Notes: generated by a model from the letters alone, not told the origin. A stretch of DNA of 64,000 nt from CAYPEK01 sp964409645 (GCA_964409645.1 CAYPEK010000003.1:1-64000); one strand, 5' to 3'; shown: positions 34,064 to 43,158, counted from the first letter of the stretch. Made by a program: numbers and translations.

Positions 34064-34654
34064 ATGTTCTGCATTTATTGTGGCGCGAAGAATTTTGATG
34101 ATGCGAAGTTTTGCAGTGCATGTGGAAAAACTATTGCGGCTCAGGAAGATGGTTCTGTGCAGCAGGAAGTGATTCCGCCGGTTCAACAGGAACCCGTCAA
34201 TCAGCAACCCGCAACTCCCGCGGCTGAACAGCCGGCACAAAACGAAAATTATTCTGCCGTGAATGATGCCCCGGCAACACCGCCGCAACAGCCGGTTGCC
34301 GCCATTCATCAACAACCTGTGCCCGGTGTGAATATATATAATTACTTTATCCCCTCTCTTCTTCTGACAATATTCTCTTTTTTATGTTGCTGTTGCAATC
34401 CGATGCTGTTGTTCAGCTTGGCTTTCGGAATCACCGCTATGGTTTTCTCGTCACAGGTTAAGCAGAAAATCGCCTGTGGAGATATTGTCGGCGCAAGAGA
34501 AGCCGCTGAAAAGGCAAAGACATGGTGCTTAGTATCTGGAGTATTCTTTGCATTGGGATGGATAATGGGAATGATACTGACGGCGGTTAAGCCCGAGATA
34601 TATCGGAATTTGAATCATACGCTTAGAATACCGCACAGATCGAGATTTCTGTGA
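34064..34654 (+). CDS. zinc-ribbon / CD225 (dispanin-like) membrane protein
   Basis: A 196-residue protein. The N-terminus is a zinc ribbon (FCIYCGAKNFDDAKFCSACG, two CxxC pairs), followed by a low-complexity Gln/Pro/Ala-rich linker (about 30-90) and a C-terminal two-helix membrane domain of the CD225/dispanin type (NYFIPSLLLTIFSFLCCCCN ... SLAFGITAMVFSSQVKQKIA ... CLVSGVFFALGWIMGMILTA). The start at 34064 is preferred to 34052 because GGAG lies at the right distance. Such proteins are common in bacteria next to DUF2752 genes, as here. Function unknown. Confidence 0.85.
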   Translation: MFCIYCGAKNFDDAKFCSACGKTIAAQEDGSVQQEVIPPVQQEPVNQQPATPAAEQPAQNENYSAVNDAPATPPQQPVAAIHQQPVPGVNIYNYFIPSLLLTIFSFLCCCCNPMLLFSLAFGITAMVFSSQVKQKIACGDIVGAREAAEKAKTWCLVSGVFFALGWIMGMILTAVKPEIYRNLNHTLRIPHRSRFL

Positions 34655-34663
34655 TGCGGTATC

Positions 34664-35095
34664 ATGCAAATTCGAAAATTGATTAAGGCTTTAAAAATTT
34701 TATCATTTATCTTTTTGTCAGGGCTCATTTTTAGCGGGTTGATATACGTATATTACAACGACCCTTCGACATCGGGAATTTATCCCAAATGCGTGTTTCA
34801 TGAGATCACTGGTTTCTATTGCCCGGGATGTGGATCGTTGCGAGCGGCTCATCAGCTTCTGCATTTTAACATCGTTGCGGCGATCAGATACAATTCTCTT
34901 CTGGTTGTTATATTGATACCGTTGTTGTTTTATGCAGTAATTAACGAACTGCGTAATTCTATCTTAAAAAAAAACAACACGAATTTTACTCAAAGCGCTG
35001 CATTCGGTTTTATTATGATCGGAGTGGTTATTGCGTTCTGGATACTGCGGAATATTCCGGTATATCCGCTCGTGTTACTGGCGCCGCACAAATAA
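34664..35095 (+). CDS. DUF2752 membrane protein
   Basis: A 143-residue membrane protein, three predicted TM segments (about 11-30, 78-98, 118-138). The family signature is clear: TGFYCPGCGSLRAAHQLLHF followed by AAIRYNSLLVV. It starts 9 nt after the CD225 gene and is probably co-transcribed. DUF2752 proteins frequently accompany CD225/TM2 proteins; no activity is known. Confidence 0.9.
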   Translation: MQIRKLIKALKILSFIFLSGLIFSGLIYVYYNDPSTSGIYPKCVFHEITGFYCPGCGSLRAAHQLLHFNIVAAIRYNSLLVVILIPLLFYAVINELRNSILKKNNTNFTQSAAFGFIMIGVVIAFWILRNIPVYPLVLLAPHK

Positions 35096-35109
35096 TATCT
35101 GTGAAAACT

Positions 35110-35943
35110 CTAAATTCTCGATTCCATCCACTTTGCGGACGTAGTTAGAATTTCAGGCTTCTGAGGCTCGTTGAATATCTCGTGATACAGTCCATCGTAA
35201 ACAATAATCTGCTTATCTGTCGAAGAAATATTTTCGTAAAACTCACGTGCGGCAGTGGGGTCACATGCGCGGTCGTCTCCTCCGTGCTGAAAGAGTACTG
35301 GAATTTTGAATTCGGGCGCGCGGTCAAGGAGGTTTTGCATAGACCCGAAAAACTGCTTAACAAAACCGAGACTCATTACTTTGTGAACTAACGGGTCAGC
35401 GATATAGTCTTCCACTATTTTCTTGTCGTGGCATAAAGTCTGAGGGTCTAACTCGGTGCTTGGGAGAGTCAGTTTAGGCATGAAACTTGCGAGAAATATT
35501 CCTGTATTGAACTTAATCGGATTGATTTTTGCAGAACTGCGTATAGGCAATCCGGATAGAACGACACCTTTAATTCCATCTCCATATTTTATAGCGTATC
35601 TTGCAAGAATGAGTGACCCGTTGGAGTGTCCGAGACCGAATAGTGTTTTATTGCCGATCTTGGAATCAATCATTTGTCTGAAAACATGCAGGTCCTCAAT
35701 GAAGATGTCAAACTTGTCGATGTGTCCTCGCTGGCCGACTGATTTTCCATGACCGCGGTTTTCCATGATGTGAAAAGAGAATCCGCGTTCGACGAAGAAA
35801 CGCTCGATTTCCAGATATCGCCCTATATGTTCCGCATAGCCATGGGCACATAATATAGATGCTTTGAAGTTATCGGGGATATTTTCTCTAAATCTGAATC
35901 TCTCACCTTTTGAGTTAGAAAAGTAGTCTTCAGTGATTGCCAT
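35110..35943 (-). CDS. alpha/beta hydrolase, monoacylglycerol-lipase-like
   Basis: A 277-residue serine hydrolase. The nucleophile elbow GLGHSNGSLILA (GHSNGS; Asn where Met is usual), a catalytic Asp in FQHGGDDRACDPTAA and a C-terminal His in YDGLYHEIFNEPQ form the triad; SILCAHGYAEHIGRY is the oxyanion region. This is the Hydrolase_4/lysophospholipase group. The start at 35943 is chosen because the longer frame begins with unrelated residues and runs into the upstream gene. It lies 16 nt behind the TPR gene on the same strand, so likely shares its promoter (38311-38339). Confidence 0.88.
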   Translation of the reverse strand: MAITEDYFSNSKGERFRFRENIPDNFKASILCAHGYAEHIGRYLEIERFFVERGFSFHIMENRGHGKSVGQRGHIDKFDIFIEDLHVFRQMIDSKIGNKTLFGLGHSNGSLILARYAIKYGDGIKGVVLSGLPIRSSAKINPIKFNTGIFLASFMPKLTLPSTELDPQTLCHDKKIVEDYIADPLVHKVMSLGFVKQFFGSMQNLLDRAPEFKIPVLFQHGGDDRACDPTAAREFYENISSTDKQIIVYDGLYHEIFNEPQKPEILTTSAKWMESRI

Positions 35944-35959
35944 GGAATACCTGCCGTTG

Positions 35960-38278
35960 TTATTTTGAGCCTGTCTGGGACAGCATCTTTTTTGCCATTT
36001 CAAGATCGGGAGTAATTGAAAGCTCGGTTTTAAACTGCTCGACGGCCTCTTTCTTCCTTTTCATTGCGAGCAGCAGAACGCCGTATTCGTAGTGAAGAAG
36101 TTCGGTGGAGTTCCCTAAAGAAATAGCTTTATTAAATGTCGATTCGGATAGTTGATATTTTTTTACCGCAGCAAGATATACGGCATAATTCCTCAGATAA
36201 ATCGGGTCGTTTGGGTTGGATTTTAACGACTCCATAATGTATGTTCTTGCAGTCTGAAGGTCTTTGTTATTAAGAACAAGAAGATACCCGAGATATGAAA
36301 GAGTGTCTTGATCTACAGGCTTCAACGCCTGAATCTGTTTAATAGTTTTCACACTCTCCGCAGACTTGCCGAGCCTGTATTGGAAATGAGCGATTGAAAG
36401 CAACGCCGGGATTTTAAACTCGATCTCAGTGTTTAATTCAGCAAAAGATATACCTTTTAATCTCTGTGGGATGTCGTCGCTGATCTCAATATTGCCTCCG
36501 GATTTGCTTTGTTCGATTATCTTTTGCTCGTGCAAACGAACTGCTTCCAATTCCGATTTATCCGGCAGGGAATGGATGAATTTCACGAGGATATTGATCC
36601 CGTCCTGATAGCTGCCTGACAGGCCTAATGCATTTCCGTAGAAGAATTCCCAGCCGGCTGATAACAATTGAGGATAAAGCGAGATGCCGTAATTGGTGGC
36701 GTTGGAAAGAGAGCTCTGAAAAACTTTTGTAGCCTCGATGTATTTACCTTGCTTGCAAAGTTCTTTTCCCTTTATTGCGTATGCTGCCTTGAGGCCGGGA
36801 AAAAGCCTTATGATATTATCAGCTTGCTTGATAGTGTACTCTGAATTATCCTCCATATAATAAGCGGAAAGCAAAAGAGCGGGACCGGTTGGGCCTACGA
36901 ATGTATGGTTTGCCAGTTCGTTAAGCACGCCGATTGCACTTTCATATTCGCGTCTGCCGAGGTATATTTCCGCCTGACCGGTGTAAGAGAAAACATCTGT
37001 CGGTTGCAGTATTCGTATCTTTGTATAAAGCTCTATGATTTTGTCTGTTTGTTGTGCTGGGTCGAGCGTGAATATTTTTAAGTAATAATTGCCTGTGAGA
37101 TTTGACGATATATCCGGATTTTCCGGGTCGATGTCGTGAGCTTTTTCCAATTCGTTGATTGCATCATCGATCTTTCCGGCGGAGGAGTATGCCATCCCGA
37201 GAAAAAGCCTTCCGGTCGAGTAGTCCGGCCACACGTTCACCACGTCTCTGAGCATCTGAACGGATGAGGCGTAGTTCTTCTGATCCCACTGCTTAATTGC
37301 ACGGTTCAATGCCCAGTTCGATGTGGATTCCTCATTGCTGTTATCTTTTGAACTTGAAGCGGATATCTCTTTTGGGAATGAATTTAGCTTGAGTTTTGTA
37401 ATACTCGATGCGGCGACAATATAGAGAAAGCTGCTGTCAGTGAAGAGCGAAGCGTCGGAAAAGTTGTTAATGTTTTCCGGCTTCTCATCCCAAAAGCGCA
37501 TGTCGATCATGCTTGTGAGGTTAAACTTCTGAGACAGAGTCCCGTTTTCAGGGAAAAGAACCAATAAATCTCCGTTTACTGTGACAAGAAAAAGCCTTTG
37601 TTTGAGATACAATGCTGTTTTAGCAAGCATCTGGTCGGCATTGTAATCCCATCCTTTAGTGGAGGCATCGGAAGGGGTAAAGGAAGCTCGCCTGTCTTCT
37701 ATGGATAGCGTACCGTTCGGAGCGGTATTGGCGAACATAGGTATTCCATCGATTTTTTCAAGTTCGACGAGTTGAGGCTGGCCGACCTTGGTGTTTACGG
37801 GATCGGTATCCTTTGCAACCGTTTTAAATTCCGACAAAGAATTGTCAGACAGCATTAAAGCCGTAAATTTATTATTGTTCGGATTTAAGAGCAACTCTTT
37901 GTCCGAAGGCTGCAATTTTCCGGACCAATTTATCCTTTGGTGTGAAATATCCAAAATATTAAGAACATCGCCGCTGAGTACAGCTATGTAATCGTTGCCG
38001 ACTATATTAAAGGCTTCAATATCATTACCGAATCTGAACATCCATTTTCGAAAGCCTGTGTTTTTGTCTATAAAAAAAAGAACGTGATCCGTGCTTTCAG
38101 CGATAATCAAATCATTAGTTACAAGCAATGTTGACTTCAAAACTCCGGGTTTTACTCTGCAAATCCACTCTTTTTCCGGAAAAACGTCAGCTTTAGCAGG
38201 AATAAATAAAAGGATATTAATTAAGATTATGAGTGCGCATTTAAATGATGTGGATTTAAAAAATATTTTGCCTTTCAT
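35960..38278 (-). CDS. exported PQQ-propeller-like / TPR repeat protein
   Basis: A 772-residue protein with a signal peptide (CALIILINILLFIPAKA). The N-terminal ~300 residues have beta-propeller-like repeats (FFIDKNTGFRKWMFRFG, ISHQRINWSGKLQP) as in PQQ/BamB-like proteins. From about residue 325 to the end lie many TPR repeats (SSVQMLRDVVNVWPDYSTGR, INELEKAHDIDPENPDISSN, YIMESLKSNPNDPIYLRNYA). This is a scaffold architecture; partner unknown. SD AAAGGCGG. First gene of a likely two-gene operon with the lipase. Confidence 0.82.
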   Translation of the reverse strand: MKGKIFFKSTSFKCALIILINILLFIPAKADVFPEKEWICRVKPGVLKSTLLVTNDLIIAESTDHVLFFIDKNTGFRKWMFRFGNDIEAFNIVGNDYIAVLSGDVLNILDISHQRINWSGKLQPSDKELLLNPNNNKFTALMLSDNSLSEFKTVAKDTDPVNTKVGQPQLVELEKIDGIPMFANTAPNGTLSIEDRRASFTPSDASTKGWDYNADQMLAKTALYLKQRLFLVTVNGDLLVLFPENGTLSQKFNLTSMIDMRFWDEKPENINNFSDASLFTDSSFLYIVAASSITKLKLNSFPKEISASSSKDNSNEESTSNWALNRAIKQWDQKNYASSVQMLRDVVNVWPDYSTGRLFLGMAYSSAGKIDDAINELEKAHDIDPENPDISSNLTGNYYLKIFTLDPAQQTDKIIELYTKIRILQPTDVFSYTGQAEIYLGRREYESAIGVLNELANHTFVGPTGPALLLSAYYMEDNSEYTIKQADNIIRLFPGLKAAYAIKGKELCKQGKYIEATKVFQSSLSNATNYGISLYPQLLSAGWEFFYGNALGLSGSYQDGINILVKFIHSLPDKSELEAVRLHEQKIIEQSKSGGNIEISDDIPQRLKGISFAELNTEIEFKIPALLSIAHFQYRLGKSAESVKTIKQIQALKPVDQDTLSYLGYLLVLNNKDLQTARTYIMESLKSNPNDPIYLRNYAVYLAAVKKYQLSESTFNKAISLGNSTELLHYEYGVLLLAMKRKKEAVEQFKTELSITPDLEMAKKMLSQTGSK

Positions 38279-38310
38279 AATACCGCCTTTGTGCCCACAA
38301 TATTTTTCGT

Positions 38311-38339
38311 ATCATATCAGAATAAGACACATAGATCAA
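38311..38339 (-). promoter_or_regulatory. predicted promoter of the TPR-lipase operon
   Basis: Minus strand: TTGATC, 17-nt spacer, TATGAT, about 33 nt before the ATG at 38278. Confidence 0.65.
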
Positions 38340-38462
38340 TAAAATGGCGCTCGGAACATGAAATGTTATGATGGAATAAACTAATAGAATTGTTTCTGAA
38401 GCGAATATTTAATTATGTTTAACCTTATATTAAAAGTATGTATTTTGTATTTATAAAATACC

Positions 38463-38490
38463 TTGCTTAAAATGTAACAATTTATATAAT
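38463..38490 (+). promoter_or_regulatory. predicted promoter of the amidohydrolase gene
   Basis: TTGCTT, 16-nt spacer, TATAAT (perfect -10). The -35 keeps TTG only. Confidence 0.5.
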
Positions 38491-38507
38491 CACATGAGTG
38501 GCCGGAA

Positions 38508-39545
38508 ATGAAACGGGGGTGCAGCATGGATTTGGAAAAGATTGAGATCAGAACATTTAATGACCTCGCGAAATTTCCATGGTTTAAATTTCGTGAAGAT
38601 GGAAAATTAATCGTCGATCCGGAAGCAGGCGTTCCAACCGTAATTGACGACCATTCCCATTTAGGTTGGAGTTATTTTTTTGGCGGAGTAATTAATCATT
38701 TGGACGGCTCTAAACCGGTCAAGTATTTCTACGAGTATGATACTCCGCAGGATGTTATGAATGAGAAAGAACATCCTTTCCCCGCGGAATCAAAAATGAT
38801 CGAAAAAGACATCTATCTGATTATTTTCAGGTGTCCACCGATAGCGCGTACTCAGACAGCGCCGCACATGTTGGATGAAATGGACCGGTATAATGTTCAA
38901 AACCTCTGCATTTCTCCTATAGAAGTGCCGTTTAGGTCGCGCCACGCAAGACAGACTTTTGCGACGTGTTCTCATTTTTCGGACAGGTTGATCCCGTTCG
39001 CAGCGGTACATCCGCAGACGCCGTCTTATGAGAAGCGGATCAGAGACATGGTCGCGCAAGGCGCGAAAGGGTTCAAGTATCATCCCGAATTTCAATTTGT
39101 CGCTCCCGACAACAAGAAAACAATGCGCATATTCGCGCTTCTTGAAGAATTAGGTCTTCCGGTTCTCTGCCACTCCGGATTCACAGGCGCTGAACCCGGA
39201 TTCATGCAGAAACTTGCCGCTCTTCCAAGGTACCGCGTAGTGTTCGAGACATTCCCGAAGTTGAATTTTATTTTAGGCCATTCAGGATTGAAAAATATTC
39301 CGGAAGCGCTTGCATACGCAAAGGAATTCCCGCAGGTATATCTCGACCTCGCCGGCCAGCCTGCAAATATGATTAAGGAAATCATAAAGGGCGCAGACGT
39401 CAATAAAATCCTGTACGGTTCCGACTGGCCGTTCTACCCGATGGCGGTTACTCTCGCGAGAACTTTGCTGGCGACGGAAGGTAATCCTGAAGCGAGGCAG
39501 AAGATACTTCACGACAACGCGGCGCGCCTGTTCAAATTGGCCTGA
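38508..39545 (+). CDS. amidohydrolase-2-type TIM-barrel metal-dependent hydrolase
   Basis: A 345-residue protein of the amidohydrolase superfamily (amidohydrolase_2, PF04909-like group of hydrolases and decarboxylases). Metal-ligand motifs are in order: DDHSHLG (family HxH appears as HSH), GAKGFKYHPEFQF, LCHSGFTG, FILGHSGLKN and YGSDWPFYP with the final Asp. An internal Met at 38526 preceded by GGGGGTG could be the true start, giving 339 residues. It stands alone; substrate unknown. Confidence 0.85.
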   Translation: MKRGCSMDLEKIEIRTFNDLAKFPWFKFREDGKLIVDPEAGVPTVIDDHSHLGWSYFFGGVINHLDGSKPVKYFYEYDTPQDVMNEKEHPFPAESKMIEKDIYLIIFRCPPIARTQTAPHMLDEMDRYNVQNLCISPIEVPFRSRHARQTFATCSHFSDRLIPFAAVHPQTPSYEKRIRDMVAQGAKGFKYHPEFQFVAPDNKKTMRIFALLEELGLPVLCHSGFTGAEPGFMQKLAALPRYRVVFETFPKLNFILGHSGLKNIPEALAYAKEFPQVYLDLAGQPANMIKEIIKGADVNKILYGSDWPFYPMAVTLARTLLATEGNPEARQKILHDNAARLFKLA

Positions 39546-39604
39546 TAGCGTTATATTTGCCTAATAAGAATTGATTTGATTTTATATTCTTTATTAGGTG
39601 TTTT

Positions 39605-40048
39605 ATGAAATCCATCAGCGATTTATCGCCGAACAATATATTTGATTGTTTCGTTTTGGCATTGAGAATCCTCGATTTGCAAAAAGAAATAGGAGCAAAA
39701 GGCGGAAGCTCGGCATTCGACATTCTTGACTGCCCGCTTGGGACTTCAGGCGGCGAGTGGGACGCTCAAAAAATTGAGAAAACCGTATATGACGCAATGC
39801 GGATCGGGGGATTAACAGGGCGGCTTAATACTTGTTTATCGCGCTCAGTGATAAGATGCAGGCTAATGAGAGAGGCGGGAATCGATGCGAGAGTGATTTT
39901 CGGCTTGAACAAGAACGAGGATATGCTGAAAGGGCACTGCTGGGTAGTATGGGAGGGAAGCAGCGGCCCGGGATTGAAGGATTCTAATTTCGACTTCATC
40001 GAGGTGTATCCATCTATTGAAAAACACCCCGGATGGTTTCCTGAATAA
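39605..40048 (+). CDS. transglutaminase-like protein, lasso-peptide B2 (McjB C-terminal) family
   Basis: A 147-residue cysteine-peptidase-like protein. The segment RLNTCLSRSVIRCRLMREAG carries the candidate nucleophile Cys77, and KGHCWVVWEG the His111; Asp126 could complete the triad. This layout (C-L-x-R-S, Gly-xx-Ala-x-V-x-FG, HxWV) matches the B2/McjB C-terminal family that cleaves the leader of lasso precursors, but also occurs in stand-alone proteins of unknown role. No B1 (leader-binding), asparagine-synthetase-like C protein or precursor peptide is visible nearby. SD TAGGTG. A terminator follows directly. Confidence 0.78.
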   Translation: MKSISDLSPNNIFDCFVLALRILDLQKEIGAKGGSSAFDILDCPLGTSGGEWDAQKIEKTVYDAMRIGGLTGRLNTCLSRSVIRCRLMREAGIDARVIFGLNKNEDMLKGHCWVVWEGSSGPGLKDSNFDFIEVYPSIEKHPGWFPE

Positions 40049-40064
40049 TATAGTAAAAGCAAAT

Positions 40065-40094
40065 AAAAAAGCCGGCCTGCAAGAGCCGGCTTTT
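40065..40094. terminator. bidirectional Rho-independent terminator
   Basis: AAAAGCCGGC and GCCGGCTTTT with an 8-nt loop, between the convergent B2-like and NfnAB genes. Confidence 0.9.
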
Positions 40095-40116
40095 ATTTAT
40101 CTGTCAACTAATTAAA

Positions 40117-42408
40117 TCAGCTAAGGCTCTCAAGATATTTTTGAATTGATGCCGCAGCTCTTTTTCCAGCGCCCATCGCTGAAATTACAGTCGCTGCGCC
40201 TGTGACAATATCTCCACCTGCGAATACGCCCTTCATCGATGTTTGCCCTGATTCGTTGTCGGCATCAATATTTCCACGTTTGTTGAGTTTAAGATCGGGC
40301 ATGGTTGAAAGAAGGAGCGGGTTCGGTCCCTGACCGATTGCCATGACCACGGTATCGACTTCAATTATGTAATTAGAGCCTTCAATAGGAACAGGGCGTC
40401 TGCGTCCGGATGCATCGGGTTCGCCGAGTTCCTGCTTCACGCACTCAATTCCTTTAACCCAGCCGTTTTCGTCCCCGATAATTGCCACGGGATTTGTGAG
40501 GAGCAGAAATTCGACACCTTCCTCCTCGGCGTTTTCGGCTTCTTCAGCTCTTGCGGGCATTTCCTCGCGGGAGCGTCTGTAAACGAGGTAAACGTTATCG
40601 GCGCCGAGGCGCAGAGCGCAACGTGCCGAGTCCATCGCCACGTTTCCGCCGCCGACTACCGCTACTTTTTTACCGGTCTTGATCGGCGTGTCGTATTCGG
40701 GGAACAGATACGCCTTCATCAGGTTTGTGCGTGTGAGGAATTCGTTAGCGGAATAGACGCCGTTGAGGTTCTCACCGGGGATATCCATGAAGTAGGGAAG
40801 GCCGGCTCCGGTGCCGATGAACACCGCGTCAAATTTGTCTTCATTCATCATCTGATCTATAGTTCTCGTTTTGCCTGCGACATAGGAAGTATGGATGTGA
40901 ACGCCGAGTTTTTTCAGATAATCCAATTCGCGCTGGACAATCTTTTTCGGGAGTCTGAATTCGGGAATTCCATACACGAGCACTCCGCCGCCTTTGTGCA
41001 GCGCTTCGAATATGTGGACCTCGTGACCGAGTTTCCTGAGGTCTGCCGCGCAGCTAAGTCCGGCGGGACCGGCGCCGATGATGGCAACTTTTCGCCCTGT
41101 GTTTGCCTTAATCTCCGGCATCTTCAGTTCGCCTTGTTCCGCTTCGTAATCCGCGACGAATCGTTCTATGCGGCCGATAGCAACAGGCTCTCCTTTTACG
41201 CCGAGAATGCATTTTTCTTCGCACTGTGTTTCCTGCGGGCATACACGTCCGCAGATTGCGGGAAGACTGTTTTCTTCTTTGATTTTAGCAACCGCGCCGG
41301 CGTAATCTTTATCTCTGACTTTTGATATGAACGCAGGGATGTCTATGTTCACAGGGCAGCCTTCGACGCACGGTTTTTTCTTGCACTGTAGGCAGCGCAT
41401 CGCCTCTCCGAACGCCATGTTCTCATCGTATCCGAGAGCTACTTCCGAGAAGTTCTTAACACGCTGTTTAGGGTCTTGATGAGGCATCGGTGTTCTTGGT
41501 TTCTTCTTGTCCCTGAGTTCGGCTTCCTTCTTTTCGAATTCGGCGCTCTTATCCACGGCAAATTTCTCTTCGTTCAGATACATTTTCTGCCGCTCCATGA
41601 GACCTTTGAAATCCACTAAATGGGCGTCAAACTCGGGACCGTCAACACATACGAATTTGGTCGTGTCTCCATAAACAATCCGGCAGCCGCCGCACATTCC
41701 GGTTCCATCGACCATAATTGAGTTAAGGCTGACGATTGTCTTCAGATTGTATTCTTTTGTCACCTTCGTGACCGCATTCATCATGACAACAGGCCCAATG
41801 GCGAGCACGAGATCGATTTTCACACCTTCGCTGATGAGGCGTTTGAGTTCATCGGTGACGAATCCGTGTTTCCCGTATGTTCCGTCATCGGTGGTCACGA
41901 AAAGCTCGTCGCTGGCGCCTTTCATTTTTTCTTCCCAGATCAGCATTTCCTTCGAGCGGGCGCCGATGATGGAGATAACTTTGTTTCCGGCATTGTGGAG
42001 TTCGCGCGCGATTGGGAAAACGGGGGCGACGCCGACGCCGCCGCCGATGCATACGACTGTGCCGAAGTTTTCGACATGGCTGGGTTTGCCGAGCGGTCCG
42101 ATGATGTCCTCGAAGCTATCGCCGACATTCAAGCGGACCATTTTGCGCGTTGATGCGCCGACGACCTGAACGATAATTGTCAGGGTTCCCTGTTCGCTGT
42201 CGAAATCGGCGATTGTCAGCGGTATTCTTTCTGAGGTTTCATCTGTTCTGAAAACAACGAACTGGCCGGCTTTAGCCATTTTCGCAATAAGGGGCACATA
42301 GATTTCAAAGAAGAAAATCGTCGGTGCGATTTCTTCCTTTTTAAGGATCTGATTGTTCTTTTTTCCAACTCCTTGTTCTTGGCAGGCGTGTTCCGCTGTT
42401 GTACTCAT
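40117..42408 (-). CDS. NfnAB-type fusion: ferredoxin-NADP reductase subunit + glutamate-synthase-like subunit
   Basis: A 763-residue flavoprotein joining what are normally two subunits. Residues about 15-300 match NfnA / dihydroorotate-dehydrogenase electron-transfer subunits: FAD region ERIPLTIADF, NAD site CIGGGVGVAPVFPIA, and the [2Fe-2S] site MVDGTGMCGGCR with CVDGPEFDAHLVDF. From about 310 to the end it matches NfnB / GltD: two cluster motifs CLQCKKKPCVEGCP and CGRVCPQETQCEEKC, FAD loop VAIIGAGPAGLSCAADL, NADPH loop VAVVGGGNVAMDSARCAL and GVFAGGDIVTGAATVI. In the Nfn complex this couples NADH, NADPH and ferredoxin by electron bifurcation. The start at 42408 has GAGGAG before it; the longer frame overlaps the promoter. 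Confidence 0.92.
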   Translation of the reverse strand: MSTTAEHACQEQGVGKKNNQILKKEEIAPTIFFFEIYVPLIAKMAKAGQFVVFRTDETSERIPLTIADFDSEQGTLTIIVQVVGASTRKMVRLNVGDSFEDIIGPLGKPSHVENFGTVVCIGGGVGVAPVFPIARELHNAGNKVISIIGARSKEMLIWEEKMKGASDELFVTTDDGTYGKHGFVTDELKRLISEGVKIDLVLAIGPVVMMNAVTKVTKEYNLKTIVSLNSIMVDGTGMCGGCRIVYGDTTKFVCVDGPEFDAHLVDFKGLMERQKMYLNEEKFAVDKSAEFEKKEAELRDKKKPRTPMPHQDPKQRVKNFSEVALGYDENMAFGEAMRCLQCKKKPCVEGCPVNIDIPAFISKVRDKDYAGAVAKIKEENSLPAICGRVCPQETQCEEKCILGVKGEPVAIGRIERFVADYEAEQGELKMPEIKANTGRKVAIIGAGPAGLSCAADLRKLGHEVHIFEALHKGGGVLVYGIPEFRLPKKIVQRELDYLKKLGVHIHTSYVAGKTRTIDQMMNEDKFDAVFIGTGAGLPYFMDIPGENLNGVYSANEFLTRTNLMKAYLFPEYDTPIKTGKKVAVVGGGNVAMDSARCALRLGADNVYLVYRRSREEMPARAEEAENAEEEGVEFLLLTNPVAIIGDENGWVKGIECVKQELGEPDASGRRRPVPIEGSNYIIEVDTVVMAIGQGPNPLLLSTMPDLKLNKRGNIDADNESGQTSMKGVFAGGDIVTGAATVISAMGAGKRAAASIQKYLESLS

Positions 42409-42515
42409 AGTTGCATCTCCTCTTCGGTTTGTATATTTTTTCACAAACCCGAATTTAAAAAAAGTTTTTGGAATCTTTGGTCCGGCCAAAATCCAAGACG
42501 CCACAACCGATGCGT

Positions 42516-42543
42516 ATTATATACGTTTATAAAATATGGTCAA
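42516..42543 (-). promoter_or_regulatory. sigma70-type promoter of the NfnAB fusion
   Basis: Minus strand: TTGACC, 16-nt spacer, TATAAT. Predicted transcription start near 42509, leaving a leader of about 100 nt. Confidence 0.8.
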
Positions 42544-42641
42544 TATGTATTTATTTGGATTAATGGAGAAATATAAAATCAGAAATCAAATTTGATAAAA
42601 AAAACACTTCAAAATTATCGATTGATTTAAATTGTTGAAAA

Positions 42642-42953
42642 CTAAATGGAATCGAAGATCGTTCCTTTTAGGATGCTGTTCACGATATCTTCGGAATTGT
42701 TTGCGATCGATTCTTTTTCAAGTTGTTGCTTAACATCTGCGCTTTTCTGAGAGTCTGCTTTTTCCAATTCTGAATAAGCAGCGCGAAGTTTCTGCATCAG
42801 TTTCGATTTGGAAGATATCTGTATTGCATCTGAAGCGGAAGCCGACGAAGAATACGCACTTGAAGCTTTGCGCGTGCTGACTGCTTGCGCTTTTGAAGTG
42901 TCGATCTTTTGTGCCGATGACTGCGGTATGAATGGTATTTCCATTTCACTCAT
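42642..42953 (-). CDS. small FlgM-like protein (possible anti-sigma-28 factor)
   Basis: A 103-residue protein. The Ser/Ala-rich N-terminal half looks disordered; the C-terminal half (DAIQISSKSKLMQKLRAAYS through SEDIVNSILKGTIFD) has the layout of FlgM: a serine-containing D-x-I-x-IS start, a long amphipathic helix, then a short xxIANxxxDIVxxIL helix that in FlgM binds sigma-28. Similarity is short and could be coincidental. The start is uncertain: TTG 42962, ATG 42953 or ATG 42944 (best spacing from AAAGGG). No flagellar genes are in the window. Confidence 0.5.
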   Translation of the reverse strand: MSEMEIPFIPQSSAQKIDTSKAQAVSTRKASSAYSSSASASDAIQISSKSKLMQKLRAAYSELEKADSQKSADVKQQLEKESIANNSEDIVNSILKGTIFDSI

Positions 42954-43158
42954 CCCTTTCAACTATCATTATAACTTATCGGCCCCAATTATGAAATCTT
43001 AACAGAAAAACTAATTTTTCTTTGTAAAACACCCTTCTTGTTAAAAAATCAAAATTGTATAAAATCATTATCCATGGAATTTTACATATCTATCATGAAC
43101 TATTCAACATCAGATTTTTTCTCATAAATAATAAATATACTGAGATATTGAAGAGAAT

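Noticed and set aside
39605..40048. A lasso-peptide biosynthetic cluster
   Set aside because: Only the B2-like protein is present; no precursor, B1 or cyclase within 10 kb on either side, so no cluster is claimed.
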